This document shows, piece by piece, positions 53,437 through 62,501 of a stretch of 64,000 nucleotides of DNA. This DNA comes from Spirosoma sp. SC4-14 (GTDB lineage Bacteria; Bacteroidota; Bacteroidia; Cytophagales; Spirosomataceae), in the NCBI RefSeq assembly GCF_037201965.1, contig NZ_CP147518.1, forward strand, positions 6,441,001 to 6,505,000. The letters are read 5' to 3'. The position numbers and the translations under genes are program-made. Position 1 is the stretch's first letter. Each line of letters starts with the position of its first letter. The notes beneath the pieces were generated by a model. The model ran no database searches, was not told the origin of the DNA, and saw only the letters and a program-made list of their open reading frames with translations.

Positions 53437-54087
53437 ATGATATCATCCACATACAAAACAGCGCTGGTCGTTGGTGCAACCGGGCTCATTGGCAATCTGC
53501 TGACGCATCAGTTGGTCGATTCTCCTAGTTATGAAAAAGTTAAGGTGCTGGTACGCAAATCGCTCAACTGGCAGCACCCTCGCTTGCAGGAGGTGCAGTT
53601 TGATTTCGATCATCCGAACGGTCTGCTCACTCAGGCCGATGATATTTTTTGCTGCCTGGGCACAACCATGAAAAAAGCAGGTTCAAAAGATGCTTTCCGA
53701 AAAGTAGATCATCAATATCCGCTCGAGATTGCCCGGCTGGGATTAGCGAATGGAGCAAAGCAATTGGCTATTGTGACGGCTATGGGTGCCGACGAGCGCT
53801 CTATGTTTTTCTACAATCGCGTTAAAGGCGAGGTCGAACGCGACCTAACGGCACTTAATTATCCAACGTTACTCATTTTTCGGCCTTCGCTTTTGCTCGG
53901 CGATCGGGGCGAAAAACGGTTTGGAGAGCAGTTGGCCGAAAGTGCCATGCGGTTGTTCAATCCGGTTATTCCAGCAAAATACAAAGGTGTTGAAGCCACT
54001 AAAGTGGCCACTGCGATGCTAACAACTATGCAACAGGGTATTGTGGGCAAACGAGTGTTTGAATCGGATCAGTTGCAGGTGTATTGA
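53437..54087 (+). CDS. NAD(P)-binding Rossmann protein, atypical SDR (YbjT/TIP30-like)
   Basis: This 216-aa protein begins with the glycine-rich motif GATGLIGNLL after a beta strand (ALVVGA). It contains FCCLGTTMKKAGSKDAFRKVDHQYPLEIA, seen here in two halves (CCLGTTMKKAGS and RKVDHQYPLEIARL), which is the TIP30/HTATIP2-like pattern. The Tyr/Lys pair is in MFFYNRVKGEVER. Such proteins are nucleotide-sugar-epimerase-like oxidoreductases of mostly unknown substrate. It is divergent from the plug-domain gene (74 nt) and convergent with the DUF4965 gene (32 nt). Confidence 0.85.
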   Translation: MISSTYKTALVVGATGLIGNLLTHQLVDSPSYEKVKVLVRKSLNWQHPRLQEVQFDFDHPNGLLTQADDIFCCLGTTMKKAGSKDAFRKVDHQYPLEIARLGLANGAKQLAIVTAMGADERSMFFYNRVKGEVERDLTALNYPTLLIFRPSLLLGDRGEKRFGEQLAESAMRLFNPVIPAKYKGVEATKVATAMLTTMQQGIVGKRVFESDQLQVY

Positions 54088-54119
54088 GTGCTTTCTGAAC
54101 ACAAACCCAACCCCAAAAG

Positions 54120-56648
54120 CTACTTCAACTTCTCGTCCAGCATTTTTATAAAATAGCCACCCACTACCGACCTGGCCCGAAAGCCAACATGCTTACCATC
54201 GGTTGTTTCGTGCCAGTCGCTGAGCGGTATACGGTCGGGGCTTTCATTGACAAATCGTAGCACAGGTGCCACCAGCGCTTCAAAATCGGCAGGCTTGTCG
54301 GCCAGCGTTGCCGTCCATATAATCCAGTCCGACTTTGTGTAGGTCCGGCGGCTGTCTAGCGGAAGACCAAAGGGTTGCTGTTTGGTAAGATAATAGGCCA
54401 CTTCTTTCCGGGCCACGTCTTCCGGAAAAATAGCGAGCTTCAGCAGTTTGTCCCAGATCAGATTATACTTCTGGCTCCATGTGCCCTTGTTCTCGAACGT
54501 GAGCGTGTAGTGGTCGCCATCGTCGGCTAGTTTCGTCCATTTCCGGGCCAGATCGCGGGCCATCTCCAGATACTCGCTCTCCCGTGCCTTATCGCCCATT
54601 CGACCGGCCAGATAGCCATAGCTGGCAATACCCATAATGGCTTTAATCGACAGATTGGCATTTCGGGCAATATGTCCCGCAAAATCGTCGGTACAAAGCT
54701 GATTAGCCGGATCGAAGCCTTCTTTGATGAGATAATCGGTCCAGGTGGTGAGCGTTGCCCAATGTTGACGAGCATAATTCGGATTGCCTTCTACAGCCGC
54801 AATAGCTGCTGTCAGAATCAGCATATTCCCGCATTCTTCAACTGGCATATCTTCGCCGTAGGTCTGCCCATTTGCCAGCGGGTATGTGCCAACATCGTGA
54901 GCCGCAAACGGTTTGGTCCACCTGCCACTTTCCGAATACTGAAATATGGGCTCCATCATGCCTTTGAGCAGCAATGGATTATAAAGCAGGAAAAGAGGGG
55001 CCGATGGATACGTAACATCAACCGTTCCGATAGACCCATTCGAGAAGTTTTCTTTCGAGAAGAAAAAGGCTTCTCCCTTCGGACCGGCAACCAGTTTATG
55101 CGCGGCAATGGTCTGCCGGTAAGCCAGCACGCATAACTGTGCATAGGTGTCGCCACCCGCTCTTAAGGCATCGGCATACAGCCGTTTATCGAAAGCATCG
55201 CAGTCTGTTTTCAGTTTATGGTAATCGGCCTCCGCTTCCTGCAAAGCCTGTTCAATTGATTTATTACCATACCGACGCCACCAGGCATTGAGCGGCTGGC
55301 CAACGTATTCAACCGACTTAATATCGTCGTAACCAATCAGCAAATGGCGCTCTATGGGTTTGCGGTTAATTGTTCCCAGATCGATACTGGTTGCCAGCAC
55401 AGGCAAACTATCGCTCACAAGGCGCGGCATTCGTTCGTGCAGATCAGTGACTCGGCCTTCGCGCTCGAACTGATTCAGCGCACTCGCCAGCGAACCAATC
55501 CGCCGACTTGTGCCCGGCTCAGACACCGATGCTAGATACAGATGCCCCCAGTCGATCCGAACATCGTCGCCTTTACGGCCCAGTACTTTCTGCTCCAGCG
55601 TCCCCACTCGCATATAGTCGAGGTTACCAGTCCGACCACGTCGCCAACTTACCAACTGTTCGGGAGAATTGACGGCCAGTTCCGCCGATGCATCAGTATA
55701 TAACTGCACCTGATGCGGCTTGCCATCGATTGATCGAACCTGATAGGTAATATACTGCACCGGCCGCGACAGCACTTCCAGATTGTCCATCAGCAACGGA
55801 GCCATAAACGTTACGGTAAGCTCAATACCAGCAGCTACAAACGTATATTCCGACTGCGTAGCCGTCATCCGCGAACCGGTCTGGGTAGCGGCTTTGTAGT
55901 TTAATACGTGCTCTTCTACCAGCCCCAGATCGACAAAACCTGGCCCCGACATATTCTGGCTGTGAATGGCAATAACATTTTTTCCTTTTCGCAGCACCTC
56001 AGATGCCTTGCGGTTGGTAGCCGTTAGTCGGTAGTTCGGTGAAACGCCACTTACTTTCGTCATGCGTTCGCCATTGATAAAAAGCTCGTAGTTGTCGTTC
56101 TGAATGGCATTGACCAACAGCGGCCCATCGGGGATTTGATCGAGCATAACCGTACGGCGTACGTACAGATCAGGCGTAGTCCACTTGGTGTGGTCGCCAT
56201 CACGACTACCAAAAGTACCTTCGCCGGTTGCCCATTGGCTGTCGTCGAAATCAGATTTTATCCAGTTTTCAGATGTGGGTTTGTCGGTCGAATAGCGAGC
56301 CTGATAGGCTTGTCGCTGCGCCGTTGGCACAATAGTTTCGCCTGCAAAAGATGGTTTCCCCAAAAATCGAAAGGTTTGGCCATCAACCCGAATCAGTCCA
56401 TTGAGTTGCTGTGACTGACCAGTCCAATGACGCGTTGCATCGCCGTTTAGCTGGCTGCCAAAAGACCAAATACTTGTATAGGGATCAACCGTTATCAACG
56501 GCGTTGCCGGTGGATGTAAGATAGGTCTGGCAGCTTTAGGTGCCTGCGCAAACCCATTAAGCATGTTCATAAATAAGCTAAAAATTACGGTAAAGTACAG
56601 CTTATCAAATGTACATAAATAACTAAATCTATTATATCTATAGAACAT
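54120..56648 (-). CDS. Secreted glutaminase-like protein (DUF4965/DUF1793 family)
   Basis: This 842-aa protein has a hydrophobic N-terminus (YFTVIFSLFMNMLNGFAQA) that reads as a signal peptide. Next comes the family start PLITVDPYTSIWSFGSQLNGDATRHWTG (recognised by TVDPYTSIWS and RHWTGQ), a galactose-binding-like insert (about 110-235, WIKSDFDDSQWATGEG), a beta-sandwich, and an (alpha/alpha)6-type C-terminal domain (AAHDVGTYPLANGQTYGEDMP; GIASYGYLAGRMGDKARES). The family was named from a fungal glutaminase, but many Bacteroidota members sit in glycan loci and may be glycosidases. Its activity is open. Confidence 0.88.
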   Translation of the reverse strand: MFYRYNRFSYLCTFDKLYFTVIFSLFMNMLNGFAQAPKAARPILHPPATPLITVDPYTSIWSFGSQLNGDATRHWTGQSQQLNGLIRVDGQTFRFLGKPSFAGETIVPTAQRQAYQARYSTDKPTSENWIKSDFDDSQWATGEGTFGSRDGDHTKWTTPDLYVRRTVMLDQIPDGPLLVNAIQNDNYELFINGERMTKVSGVSPNYRLTATNRKASEVLRKGKNVIAIHSQNMSGPGFVDLGLVEEHVLNYKAATQTGSRMTATQSEYTFVAAGIELTVTFMAPLLMDNLEVLSRPVQYITYQVRSIDGKPHQVQLYTDASAELAVNSPEQLVSWRRGRTGNLDYMRVGTLEQKVLGRKGDDVRIDWGHLYLASVSEPGTSRRIGSLASALNQFEREGRVTDLHERMPRLVSDSLPVLATSIDLGTINRKPIERHLLIGYDDIKSVEYVGQPLNAWWRRYGNKSIEQALQEAEADYHKLKTDCDAFDKRLYADALRAGGDTYAQLCVLAYRQTIAAHKLVAGPKGEAFFFSKENFSNGSIGTVDVTYPSAPLFLLYNPLLLKGMMEPIFQYSESGRWTKPFAAHDVGTYPLANGQTYGEDMPVEECGNMLILTAAIAAVEGNPNYARQHWATLTTWTDYLIKEGFDPANQLCTDDFAGHIARNANLSIKAIMGIASYGYLAGRMGDKARESEYLEMARDLARKWTKLADDGDHYTLTFENKGTWSQKYNLIWDKLLKLAIFPEDVARKEVAYYLTKQQPFGLPLDSRRTYTKSDWIIWTATLADKPADFEALVAPVLRFVNESPDRIPLSDWHETTDGKHVGFRARSVVGGYFIKMLDEKLK

Positions 56649-56733
56649 ATTTTTTAATTATTTTAATTCAGATTAAAGCCACAGGTTTCCTATCGGAACG
56701 AGATTGTTTACTTCTGATACTCCAGTTTATATT

Positions 56734-56872
56734 GAAGCGGTTTAAACGTTCTGGAATAATCACCAAATGCGTTCCTTTTTACCGCAGAGAACGCAAAGAT
56801 TATACGCAAAGTCCGCTAAGCAGAAGGGCTCCGTGTTCTCTTCGGTAAAAAAGCAAACGTTTAAACAGCTTC
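56734..56872. repeat. Long hairpin repeat of the CGCAGAGAACGCAAAG type
   Basis: The outer arms GAAGCGGTTTAAACGTT (56734-56750) and AACGTTTAAACAGCTTC (56856-56872) match at 16 of 17 positions. The inner arms TTTTTACCGCAGAGAACGC and GTGTTCTCTTCGGTAAAAAA pair again. The element is about 139 bp and resembles the repeat at 6988-7072 in its CAGAGAACGCA core. It lies between two leftward genes. Confidence 0.75.
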
Positions 56873-56912
56873 ATTGAAGCGAAAACTAGCAGCCAGATAC
56901 TGGTTGAGACAA

Positions 56913-58121
56913 TTATTCTAACGCTGCCAGATTAATTGATAACAGTTTTTGGGCAATTGAATTCAAGGCCGACTCTGGGCCCTGCAAATGAATTGTTGTG
57001 TGCTGGTGGCGAAGGCGCCCATTGGGGCTCAGGGCAGCCGCAGGCGACGACGATTCCATTTCATAAAACTGGCCCATCTGAGGTTGTCCGGGTTTCATAG
57101 GCCCATCGTTATAAGCGTTGATCACATCGCCCGAAAAAGGGTCTTTCTGTAGTTCCCAGGCCGAATTAACATACAGTTGATTTGCTGGATCGTAGCTATA
57201 CGTAACCAGGGTAAGCGTTTTTAGAGATGGGTCGTAGCTTCCCAGCCATTGAGTTGCCCGCGCGGGCGATACACCAATTTTGCTGCGGTAGTTGGCATCG
57301 GCCTTAAACAGGGCGGCATTTTCACCGATTTTCAATCGATCGGCGGGCACTTTACCAAAATAGCTATCATTGATTGGGTTACCGGTTCCGGTTTTGAAGG
57401 GAACGATAATGGTGCTCGATGGCGAAGCATTCATCATCCCCAGAATCCAGATAGAAGGCATCCCCGTTTTGGTTGTCCAGGCATTTTGCCCCCGATTGAT
57501 TATTGTATTATCGGAACGAATGCCCACCACTTTCAGGGAGTCGGTTTTGGTTCCTACCAGTTGCTCAATTTCAGACACGGGCAGCAATGACACGGTTCGC
57601 TCGACACCAATAGTCAACGGTGTGCCGGAATAATTTATCAGTTCAATAGTTCGGGTAAACGTGGCCGAACTGGGGGTCATGTCGGCGAGCCTAAAAGCCT
57701 CTGAGTCGATGGCTGCGGGGGTTTGCCAATGGTCGCCATCGAACGGATCGCCTTTTTTGAAATACAATGCAAACTGCCCTCCTTCTGGACCCAGCCAAAA
57801 CCGATCTTCGCCACCAAACGCATTCATGTGGGGCAGAATTTTTTTCGACTGAATCAGTTCATAATTAATCCAGCCGTAACTGGCCTGCCCATCGGCCGAA
57901 CTCGTCATCAGGCGTCCCTGATAAGCTGGGCAAACCAGCGCACTGGCCTCACCAAGTTTTAATTCGACCAACTCGGGGTGGTACTGTTTTAGCAACTGCC
58001 GATCTTCGGCATAAGTACGCCGGTTGGCAGCCGATTGTTTGTTTTCGTCCGTTTTATCAGACTGTTGTCCAGTGCAGGCTATTAATCCACTCATAAATAG
58101 TAATACCAGTATTTTGTTCAT
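56913..58121 (-). CDS. Lipoprotein resembling the DUF6786 family
   Basis: This 402-aa protein has a lipoprotein signal with the lipobox LIAC (Cys at residue 16) followed by a Gln/Ser/Asp/Lys-rich linker. The mature domain contains RLMTSSADGQASYGWINYELIQS, recognised by TSSADGQASYGWINYEL, and FGGEDRFWLGPEGGQFALYF, recognised by GGEDRFWLGPEGG. This is a beta-sandwich resembling aldose-1-epimerase-like galactose mutarotase folds. I recall this pattern as DUF6786; no function is established. It may be co-transcribed with the DUF4965 gene 264 nt downstream, although a long hairpin separates them. Confidence 0.75.
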   Translation of the reverse strand: MNKILVLLFMSGLIACTGQQSDKTDENKQSAANRRTYAEDRQLLKQYHPELVELKLGEASALVCPAYQGRLMTSSADGQASYGWINYELIQSKKILPHMNAFGGEDRFWLGPEGGQFALYFKKGDPFDGDHWQTPAAIDSEAFRLADMTPSSATFTRTIELINYSGTPLTIGVERTVSLLPVSEIEQLVGTKTDSLKVVGIRSDNTIINRGQNAWTTKTGMPSIWILGMMNASPSSTIIVPFKTGTGNPINDSYFGKVPADRLKIGENAALFKADANYRSKIGVSPARATQWLGSYDPSLKTLTLVTYSYDPANQLYVNSAWELQKDPFSGDVINAYNDGPMKPGQPQMGQFYEMESSSPAAALSPNGRLRHQHTTIHLQGPESALNSIAQKLLSINLAALE

Positions 58122-58202
58122 ACATTTTCGTCAGGATGTCCTCAAAAATCCTCAAATTGACGGTTCATTCGGTTGGGTTCAGCCTCCCGCAACTATACCA
58201 AA

Positions 58203-58670
58203 ATGAGCGTAAATGGTAATCCTACTCCATCAATAGCCATCATAATTCGACCCGCCTGCCCTGCCGATGCCCACAGTGTGTATACTTTTCTGTGTGAATT
58301 AGAAGAAGAGTTACTCAGCAGGCCGGCTTTTGATGCTATTTATGAGCAAAATCTGGCAAACCCACAAATACATTACCTCATTGCCGAGTTTGCGGGCGAA
58401 GTTGTGGGCTTTGTGAGTTGCCACGTCCAACATTTGCTGCATCACGTCGGAAAGGTTGGCGAAATTCAGGAACTGTTTGTAAAAGCAAACTATCGGAATC
58501 AGCGAATTGGGCATCAGCTTGTAAAAGCCCTGGACACCCTTGCCCAACAGGAGGGTTTTATTAATTTGGAAGTAACAACTAATCAGAAACGGCTTGATAC
58601 AGTCCGTTTCTATGAACGGGAGTTATTTCATCGCACGCATGTTAAACTGATTAAACCTCTACAACACTAA
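58203..58670 (+). CDS. GNAT-family N-acetyltransferase
   Basis: The start at ATG 58203 gives 155 aa; the longer frame starts at a TTG and adds ten codons that do not fit the fold. The GNAT elements are visible: an N-terminal strand (IAIIIRPACPADAHSVY), IAEFAGEVVGFVSCHV, the acetyl-CoA-binding motif A (IQELFVKANYRNQRIGHQLV with its Q/RxxGxG/A turn), and the final NLEVTTNQKRLDTVRFYE. The acceptor is unknown. Its stop overlaps the start of the next gene by one base (TAATG), so the two are translationally coupled. Confidence 0.88.
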   Translation: MSVNGNPTPSIAIIIRPACPADAHSVYTFLCELEEELLSRPAFDAIYEQNLANPQIHYLIAEFAGEVVGFVSCHVQHLLHHVGKVGEIQELFVKANYRNQRIGHQLVKALDTLAQQEGFINLEVTTNQKRLDTVRFYERELFHRTHVKLIKPLQH

Positions 58671-59599
58671 TGCGTTTGATTGTTTTTTGCCTTTTATTCA
58701 GTACTATTTGGGCTTCGGCAGATGCCCAATCGACCAACCACAAAAAACGGCCCCGTAGTCTGGCCCCCCTCGAACAGCAGCTACGATCTGTAATTGCTGG
58801 TTTTCGGGGCGATGTTGGCATTTATGTGCATGATTTACGCACAAACCAGCGGGTAGCAATCAATGCCGATACGCTTTTCCCAACGGCTAGTACCATCAAA
58901 ATTCCCATCCAATGTGGCTTATTCGATAAAATTCATAAAGGTGAGTTAACCTATAACCAGCAACTTGTTTATAAGGATTCGCTGCATTACGACGATGGTA
59001 TTGTTGGCTCCCTAAAAGATGGCACTAAAATTCCGCTGAGTGAAGTGGTGATGCTGATGGAAACCGTCAGCGATAATACGGGGAGCCTATGGTGTCAGGC
59101 ACTGGCCGGTGGCGGAACGGCTATCAATCAATGGCTGGAAACAAACGGATTTCACCAAACCCGCGTCAACTCCCGAACACCTGGCCGCGAGACCAACCGC
59201 GCCCGCTATGGCTGGGGGCAAACAACCCCGCATGAATTGGCCGATTTGTTAACCTATATTTGGCAAGGCCGCGCCGTTAGCCCCGACGCCAGCGAAGAAA
59301 TGTATCGAAATCTGGGGCGCCAGTATTGGGATAATGATGGTTTATCGCAGATTCCTCCCGACATAAAAACGGCCAGCAAAAACGGCGCAGTCAATCAGGC
59401 GCGGTCGGAGGTTGTACTGGTTCATGCTCCCCATGGCAACTATGTGTATTGTGTAATGACCAAAAACCAAAAAGACGAAAGCTGGGAACGGACCAATGAA
59501 GGCTTTATGCTTTTACGTACGGTATCGGCCATACTATGGCATTATTTTGAGCCTCAATCAAGCTGGAAACCAGCCGAAGGTTATGAAAAATGGTGGTAA
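58670..59599 (+). CDS. Class A beta-lactamase-like serine hydrolase
   Basis: This 309-aa protein has a signal peptide (cut after SADA, about residue 19) and a serine beta-lactamase/DD-peptidase fold. SxxK is STIK in FPTASTIKIPIQ, SDN is in ETVSDNTGSLW, and the third motif is KNG (TASKNGAVNQARSE) rather than KTG. An obvious omega-loop Glu166 equivalent (ExxLN) is not seen: the corresponding region reads NSRTPGRETNRARYGWGQTTPHEL. So a true beta-lactamase activity is uncertain and a peptidase or esterase is possible. It is coupled to the GNAT gene upstream. Confidence 0.87.
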   Translation: MRLIVFCLLFSTIWASADAQSTNHKKRPRSLAPLEQQLRSVIAGFRGDVGIYVHDLRTNQRVAINADTLFPTASTIKIPIQCGLFDKIHKGELTYNQQLVYKDSLHYDDGIVGSLKDGTKIPLSEVVMLMETVSDNTGSLWCQALAGGGTAINQWLETNGFHQTRVNSRTPGRETNRARYGWGQTTPHELADLLTYIWQGRAVSPDASEEMYRNLGRQYWDNDGLSQIPPDIKTASKNGAVNQARSEVVLVHAPHGNYVYCVMTKNQKDESWERTNEGFMLLRTVSAILWHYFEPQSSWKPAEGYEKWW

Positions 59600-59605
59600 C
59601 CAAAG

Positions 59606-59634
59606 CGGCCGCTTCCCCTATGGAGAAGCGGCCG
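59606..59634. terminator. Bidirectional terminator hairpin after the atp operon
   Basis: CGGCCGCTTC (59606-59615) pairs perfectly with GAAGCGGCCG (59625-59634). It separates the serine hydrolase gene from the convergent atpH gene. Confidence 0.75.
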
Positions 59635-59679
59635 TTCGAAACAGTTTAATACAAAAAATTTCAGTTTTTTGATTAGCAA

Positions 59680-60219
59680 TTAATTCATGAACTGCAATTT
59701 CAGTTCGTTCAATTTGTTACGAACCGAACTATCAATTTGCTGATCGCCAACCCGCAGGATATAACCACCTATCAGATTTGGATCAATTTTTTCGTCCAGT
59801 TCAACCAGTTTACCATCGGTCACCTGCAGCACCATTGCTTTAAATTTCTCGCGAAGAGGTTCCGTAAGTGGCAATGTTGTGATAATTGTTGCGCGCTCAA
59901 CACCTTTCAGCCGATCGTACTGACTGATAAATGCTTCTGCAATGGCGTCCATGATTGGCTCACGGTTCTTTTGGGTAATGATCTGCAGGAACGACATTGT
60001 CAGCGGATTGAACCGTTTTTCAAAAACGGCTTTCAAAACGGCGCTTTTCTTTTCGGTCCGGACAATTGGGTTCTTCAGCATCAACAGCAGCGGACGGCTT
60101 TGGTCCACGGTTTGCTTAAACAACCGCATGTCTTTATATAGCGCATCCGTCAGGCCTTTTTCCTGAGCTAAATCCAGAAGCGATTTAGCGTAGCGTGATG
60201 CAACAGTAGCAACTGCCAT
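59680..60219 (-). CDS. atpH: F1Fo ATP synthase subunit delta
   Basis: This 179-aa protein matches the OSCP/delta family in length and layout. The N-terminal six-helix domain starts AVATVASRYAKSLLDLAQEKG. The C-terminal part carries the family signature TTLPLTEPLREKFKAMV and DPNLIGGYILRVGDQQIDSSVRNKLNEL, recognised by GGYILRVGDQQIDSSV. Delta joins the F1 head to the peripheral stalk. It is the last atp gene of this cluster; atpA and atpG, which often follow in Bacteroidota, are absent here. Confidence 0.96.
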   Translation of the reverse strand: MAVATVASRYAKSLLDLAQEKGLTDALYKDMRLFKQTVDQSRPLLLMLKNPIVRTEKKSAVLKAVFEKRFNPLTMSFLQIITQKNREPIMDAIAEAFISQYDRLKGVERATIITTLPLTEPLREKFKAMVLQVTDGKLVELDEKIDPNLIGGYILRVGDQQIDSSVRNKLNELKLQFMN

Positions 60220-60274
60220 AGTTATCGTCGTAAGCTACCCAACATTCGGCAAAACCGGATGTTGGTCAACTCAT

Positions 60275-60769
60275 TTAGTTTAGTCTTGCGTTAGATACCA
60301 GATCGTTAACCAGTTTTTCCTGGGCAGGCTTATCACTGAGCTCTTTGCGAAGCACTTTCTCGGCAATATCGAGCGAGAGCGTAACTACTTCTTTTTTCAT
60401 CTGAGTTATCAGTGCCTGGCGTTCATTCTGCATAGCTTCGCGGGCTTGCTCCAGCATACGCTGCCCTTCAATAGCAGCTTTATCGCGAGCTTCAGCTACC
60501 ATTTTATCGGCCGTTTCTTTTGCACCCCGCAAAATGGCTTCGCGCTCCGAACGAGCCTGGACCAGCAGTTTTTCGTTATCTGCCTTCAACGCCGTCATTT
60601 CTACCCGGGTTTTTTCGGCCAGATCAAGAGCACTCTGAATGTTATTTTCGCGCTCGTGTAAGCTATCGGTAATAGGCTTCCACGCAAATACACGCAGAAT
60701 CAGAAACAGGCCGAGGAATACAACTACCTGCCAGAATAATAAACCAAGATCGGGTGTTAGCAAATCCAT
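60275..60769 (-). CDS. atpF: F1Fo ATP synthase subunit b
   Basis: This 164-aa protein has one N-terminal membrane helix (LLFWQVVVFLGLFLILRVFAW, residues 9-29). A long charged coiled coil follows (ENNIQSALDLAEKTRVEMTALKADNEKLL continuing to AEKVLRKELSDKPAQEKLV), the form of the peripheral stalk dimer. The end EKLVNDLVSNARLN is typical. It lies 55 nt before atpH, with which it is co-transcribed, and 246 nt after atpE with a hairpin in between. Confidence 0.96.
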   Translation of the reverse strand: MDLLTPDLGLLFWQVVVFLGLFLILRVFAWKPITDSLHERENNIQSALDLAEKTRVEMTALKADNEKLLVQARSEREAILRGAKETADKMVAEARDKAAIEGQRMLEQAREAMQNERQALITQMKKEVVTLSLDIAEKVLRKELSDKPAQEKLVNDLVSNARLN

Positions 60770-60893
60770 GGATTTACGACCGCTTCAGCGGCTGGTTATG
60801 ATGTGATGTATGACTTTATACTGGTTTTATTGATTGCTTCCCCCTCTACAGCCCTATGCTGTTTGGTGGCAGCGTCAGTCAATCTTTTGTTTA

Positions 60894-60935
60894 AAAACTC
60901 CTGCCTGTCGGCAACCCCAAACAGGCAGGAGTTTT
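60894..60935 (-). terminator. Terminator-like hairpin between atpE and atpF
   Basis: AAAACTCCTGCCTGT (60894-60908) is the exact reverse complement of ACAGGCAGGAGTTTT (60921-60935). Read leftward, the 15-bp stem ends in TTTTTAAAC, so it looks like an intrinsic terminator inside the atp operon. It may partly terminate after the multi-copy c subunit and so set stoichiometry. Confidence 0.7.
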
Positions 60936-61015
60936 CGGGAATTCAGCGAGTAGGGATGCCAGCACCTAATGTAGCCAGCCTACTCAAACTCTGAGGCTGC
61001 TGTTGCCAGGCGTTA

Positions 61016-61282
61016 TTAAGCCGTAGCAACCAGCAGACAAATAACAGCTGCGAACAGAGCAACGGCCTCGATCAGAGCCGCGATGATCAGCATGGCAGTT
61101 TGGATACGACCAGCCGCTTCTGGCTGACGAGCGATACCTTCCATAGCGCTACCACCAATACGACCAATACCCAGACCAGCACCAATAGCAGCCAGACCAG
61201 CGCCAACAGCAGCACCCATAACGGCAACACTACCAGTAGCTTCTAACAGCAGAGCAAACAACATTGCGAACATAAAACTCAA
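61016..61282 (-). CDS. atpE: F1Fo ATP synthase subunit c
   Basis: This 88-aa hairpin protein is the rotor ring subunit. Helix 1 has the glycine-rich GAAVGAGLAAIGAGLGIG, the polar loop is ARQPEA, and helix 2 carries the ion-binding Glu E72 in ALIEAVALF. The residue after it is Ala rather than Ser/Thr, and helix 1 lacks the Gln ligand, so proton rather than sodium coupling is expected. An N-terminal extension of about 12 residues (MSFMFAMLFALLLEATG) is present, as in other Bacteroidota. Confidence 0.96.
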   Translation of the reverse strand: MSFMFAMLFALLLEATGSVAVMGAAVGAGLAAIGAGLGIGRIGGSAMEGIARQPEAAGRIQTAMLIIAALIEAVALFAAVICLLVATA

Positions 61283-61381
61283 CTAGTTTATATAAGTGAA
61301 ACAAAAGATTGCTTTTTAATCGATAGCCACCAATCAGTGGTTATTCGCTATCGGGTAGGCATCAATGCCAGATGGCTACTT

Positions 61382-62482
61382 TTAGTGCGCTTCAGCCCCT
61401 TCGTAACCAATACCATGATCGGCATCATGATTATCTTCAACCGCGCTGCCGATATACATAGCCGTCAGTAGGGCGAAGATGAACGCCTGAAGAAATGCAA
61501 CCAACAATTCGATCAGGTTTAAGAACAACGTAAAGAACAAGACAACCGGACTAATGGCAACGCTGGTTGTCATACCTGCCATTGAGTTGGCCATAAAAAT
61601 CAGGCCCAATAAGCTCAGTATGATGATGTGCCCTGCGGTGATGTTGGCAAATAACCGGACCATGAGCGAAATAGGCTTCATGAATACGCCCACAATCTCA
61701 ACCGGAATCATGATTGGCAACACAAACCAGGGCACCCCCGTTGGTTTTACGATGTGCATCCAGTAATGTTTGTTACCACTGAATGTAACAATCAGAAAGG
61801 TGATAACAGCCAATACCAGCGTTACAGCAATATTTCCGGTCAGGTTAGCGGCTCCCGGTAACAAACCCAGCAGGTTGTTGATCAGGATAAAGAAAAATAA
61901 TGTCAGCAGATAAGGCAGGTATTTCTCGTAGGCTGGTCCAATGCTCGGTTTGGCAATTTCATCGCGGACAAACAAAATAATTGGTTCGAGCAGCGACTGA
62001 ATACCTTTAGGAGCCTTACCTCTGTTTTGAGCATATCCCCGACTAACGGCCGGAAAAACCAGCAGCATAATCAGCGCACTCAATAACAGCGAAGCCACAT
62101 TTTTGGTAATCGAAAAATCATAAACCTTTGCTTCATGATCGACATTTCCGGCTTCATCTACCCGATGAATCTTACCGTGCTCCTGCTTATATCCCTTGTG
62201 TACTTTCTCATCGGCCAGGTTCGACGAGGAAAAAACCTCAAGGCCGCGATCCTGCGAATACAGAATAACGGGCAAATGCAGGGTAACACCGTGGGCAAAT
62301 TCCCAACCATGTTCGTCTTTGATGTGGTGCATAATCATTTCGCCCACATTGAACCCTTCTTTCTCGCCGTGTTTGCCGGGCACTTCGCCTTCGTGCCCTT
62401 CTTCTTGGGCATGAACAAAGGCTAATGGGCTCATAACAAGAGCTATAGCCAGTAAAAATCTTTTAAACAAAGAACTCATCAT
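61382..62482 (-). CDS. atpB: F1Fo ATP synthase subunit a
   Basis: The start is set at ATG 62482 (MMSSLFKRFLL), giving 366 aa with a signal peptide ending FVHAQ. The longer frame overlaps the gene upstream and has no homology value. A His/Glu/Gly-rich N-terminal periplasmic region (EEGHEGEVPGKHGEKEG) follows, as usual in Bacteroidota. The essential Arg is in KPISLMVRLFANITAGH, and the last helix carries LVAFLQAFIFALLTAMYIG. Subunit a forms the proton half-channels against the c ring. Confidence 0.95.
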   Translation of the reverse strand: MMSSLFKRFLLAIALVMSPLAFVHAQEEGHEGEVPGKHGEKEGFNVGEMIMHHIKDEHGWEFAHGVTLHLPVILYSQDRGLEVFSSSNLADEKVHKGYKQEHGKIHRVDEAGNVDHEAKVYDFSITKNVASLLLSALIMLLVFPAVSRGYAQNRGKAPKGIQSLLEPIILFVRDEIAKPSIGPAYEKYLPYLLTLFFFILINNLLGLLPGAANLTGNIAVTLVLAVITFLIVTFSGNKHYWMHIVKPTGVPWFVLPIMIPVEIVGVFMKPISLMVRLFANITAGHIIILSLLGLIFMANSMAGMTTSVAISPVVLFFTLFLNLIELLVAFLQAFIFALLTAMYIGSAVEDNHDADHGIGYEGAEAH

Positions 62483-62501
62483 ATGATGTGACAGATCGTT
62501 T

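Noticed and set aside
60803..60994. 63-aa plus-strand frame between atpE and atpF
   Set aside because: It runs antisense through the operon-internal hairpin, and its hydrophobic start is not followed by any recognisable domain.
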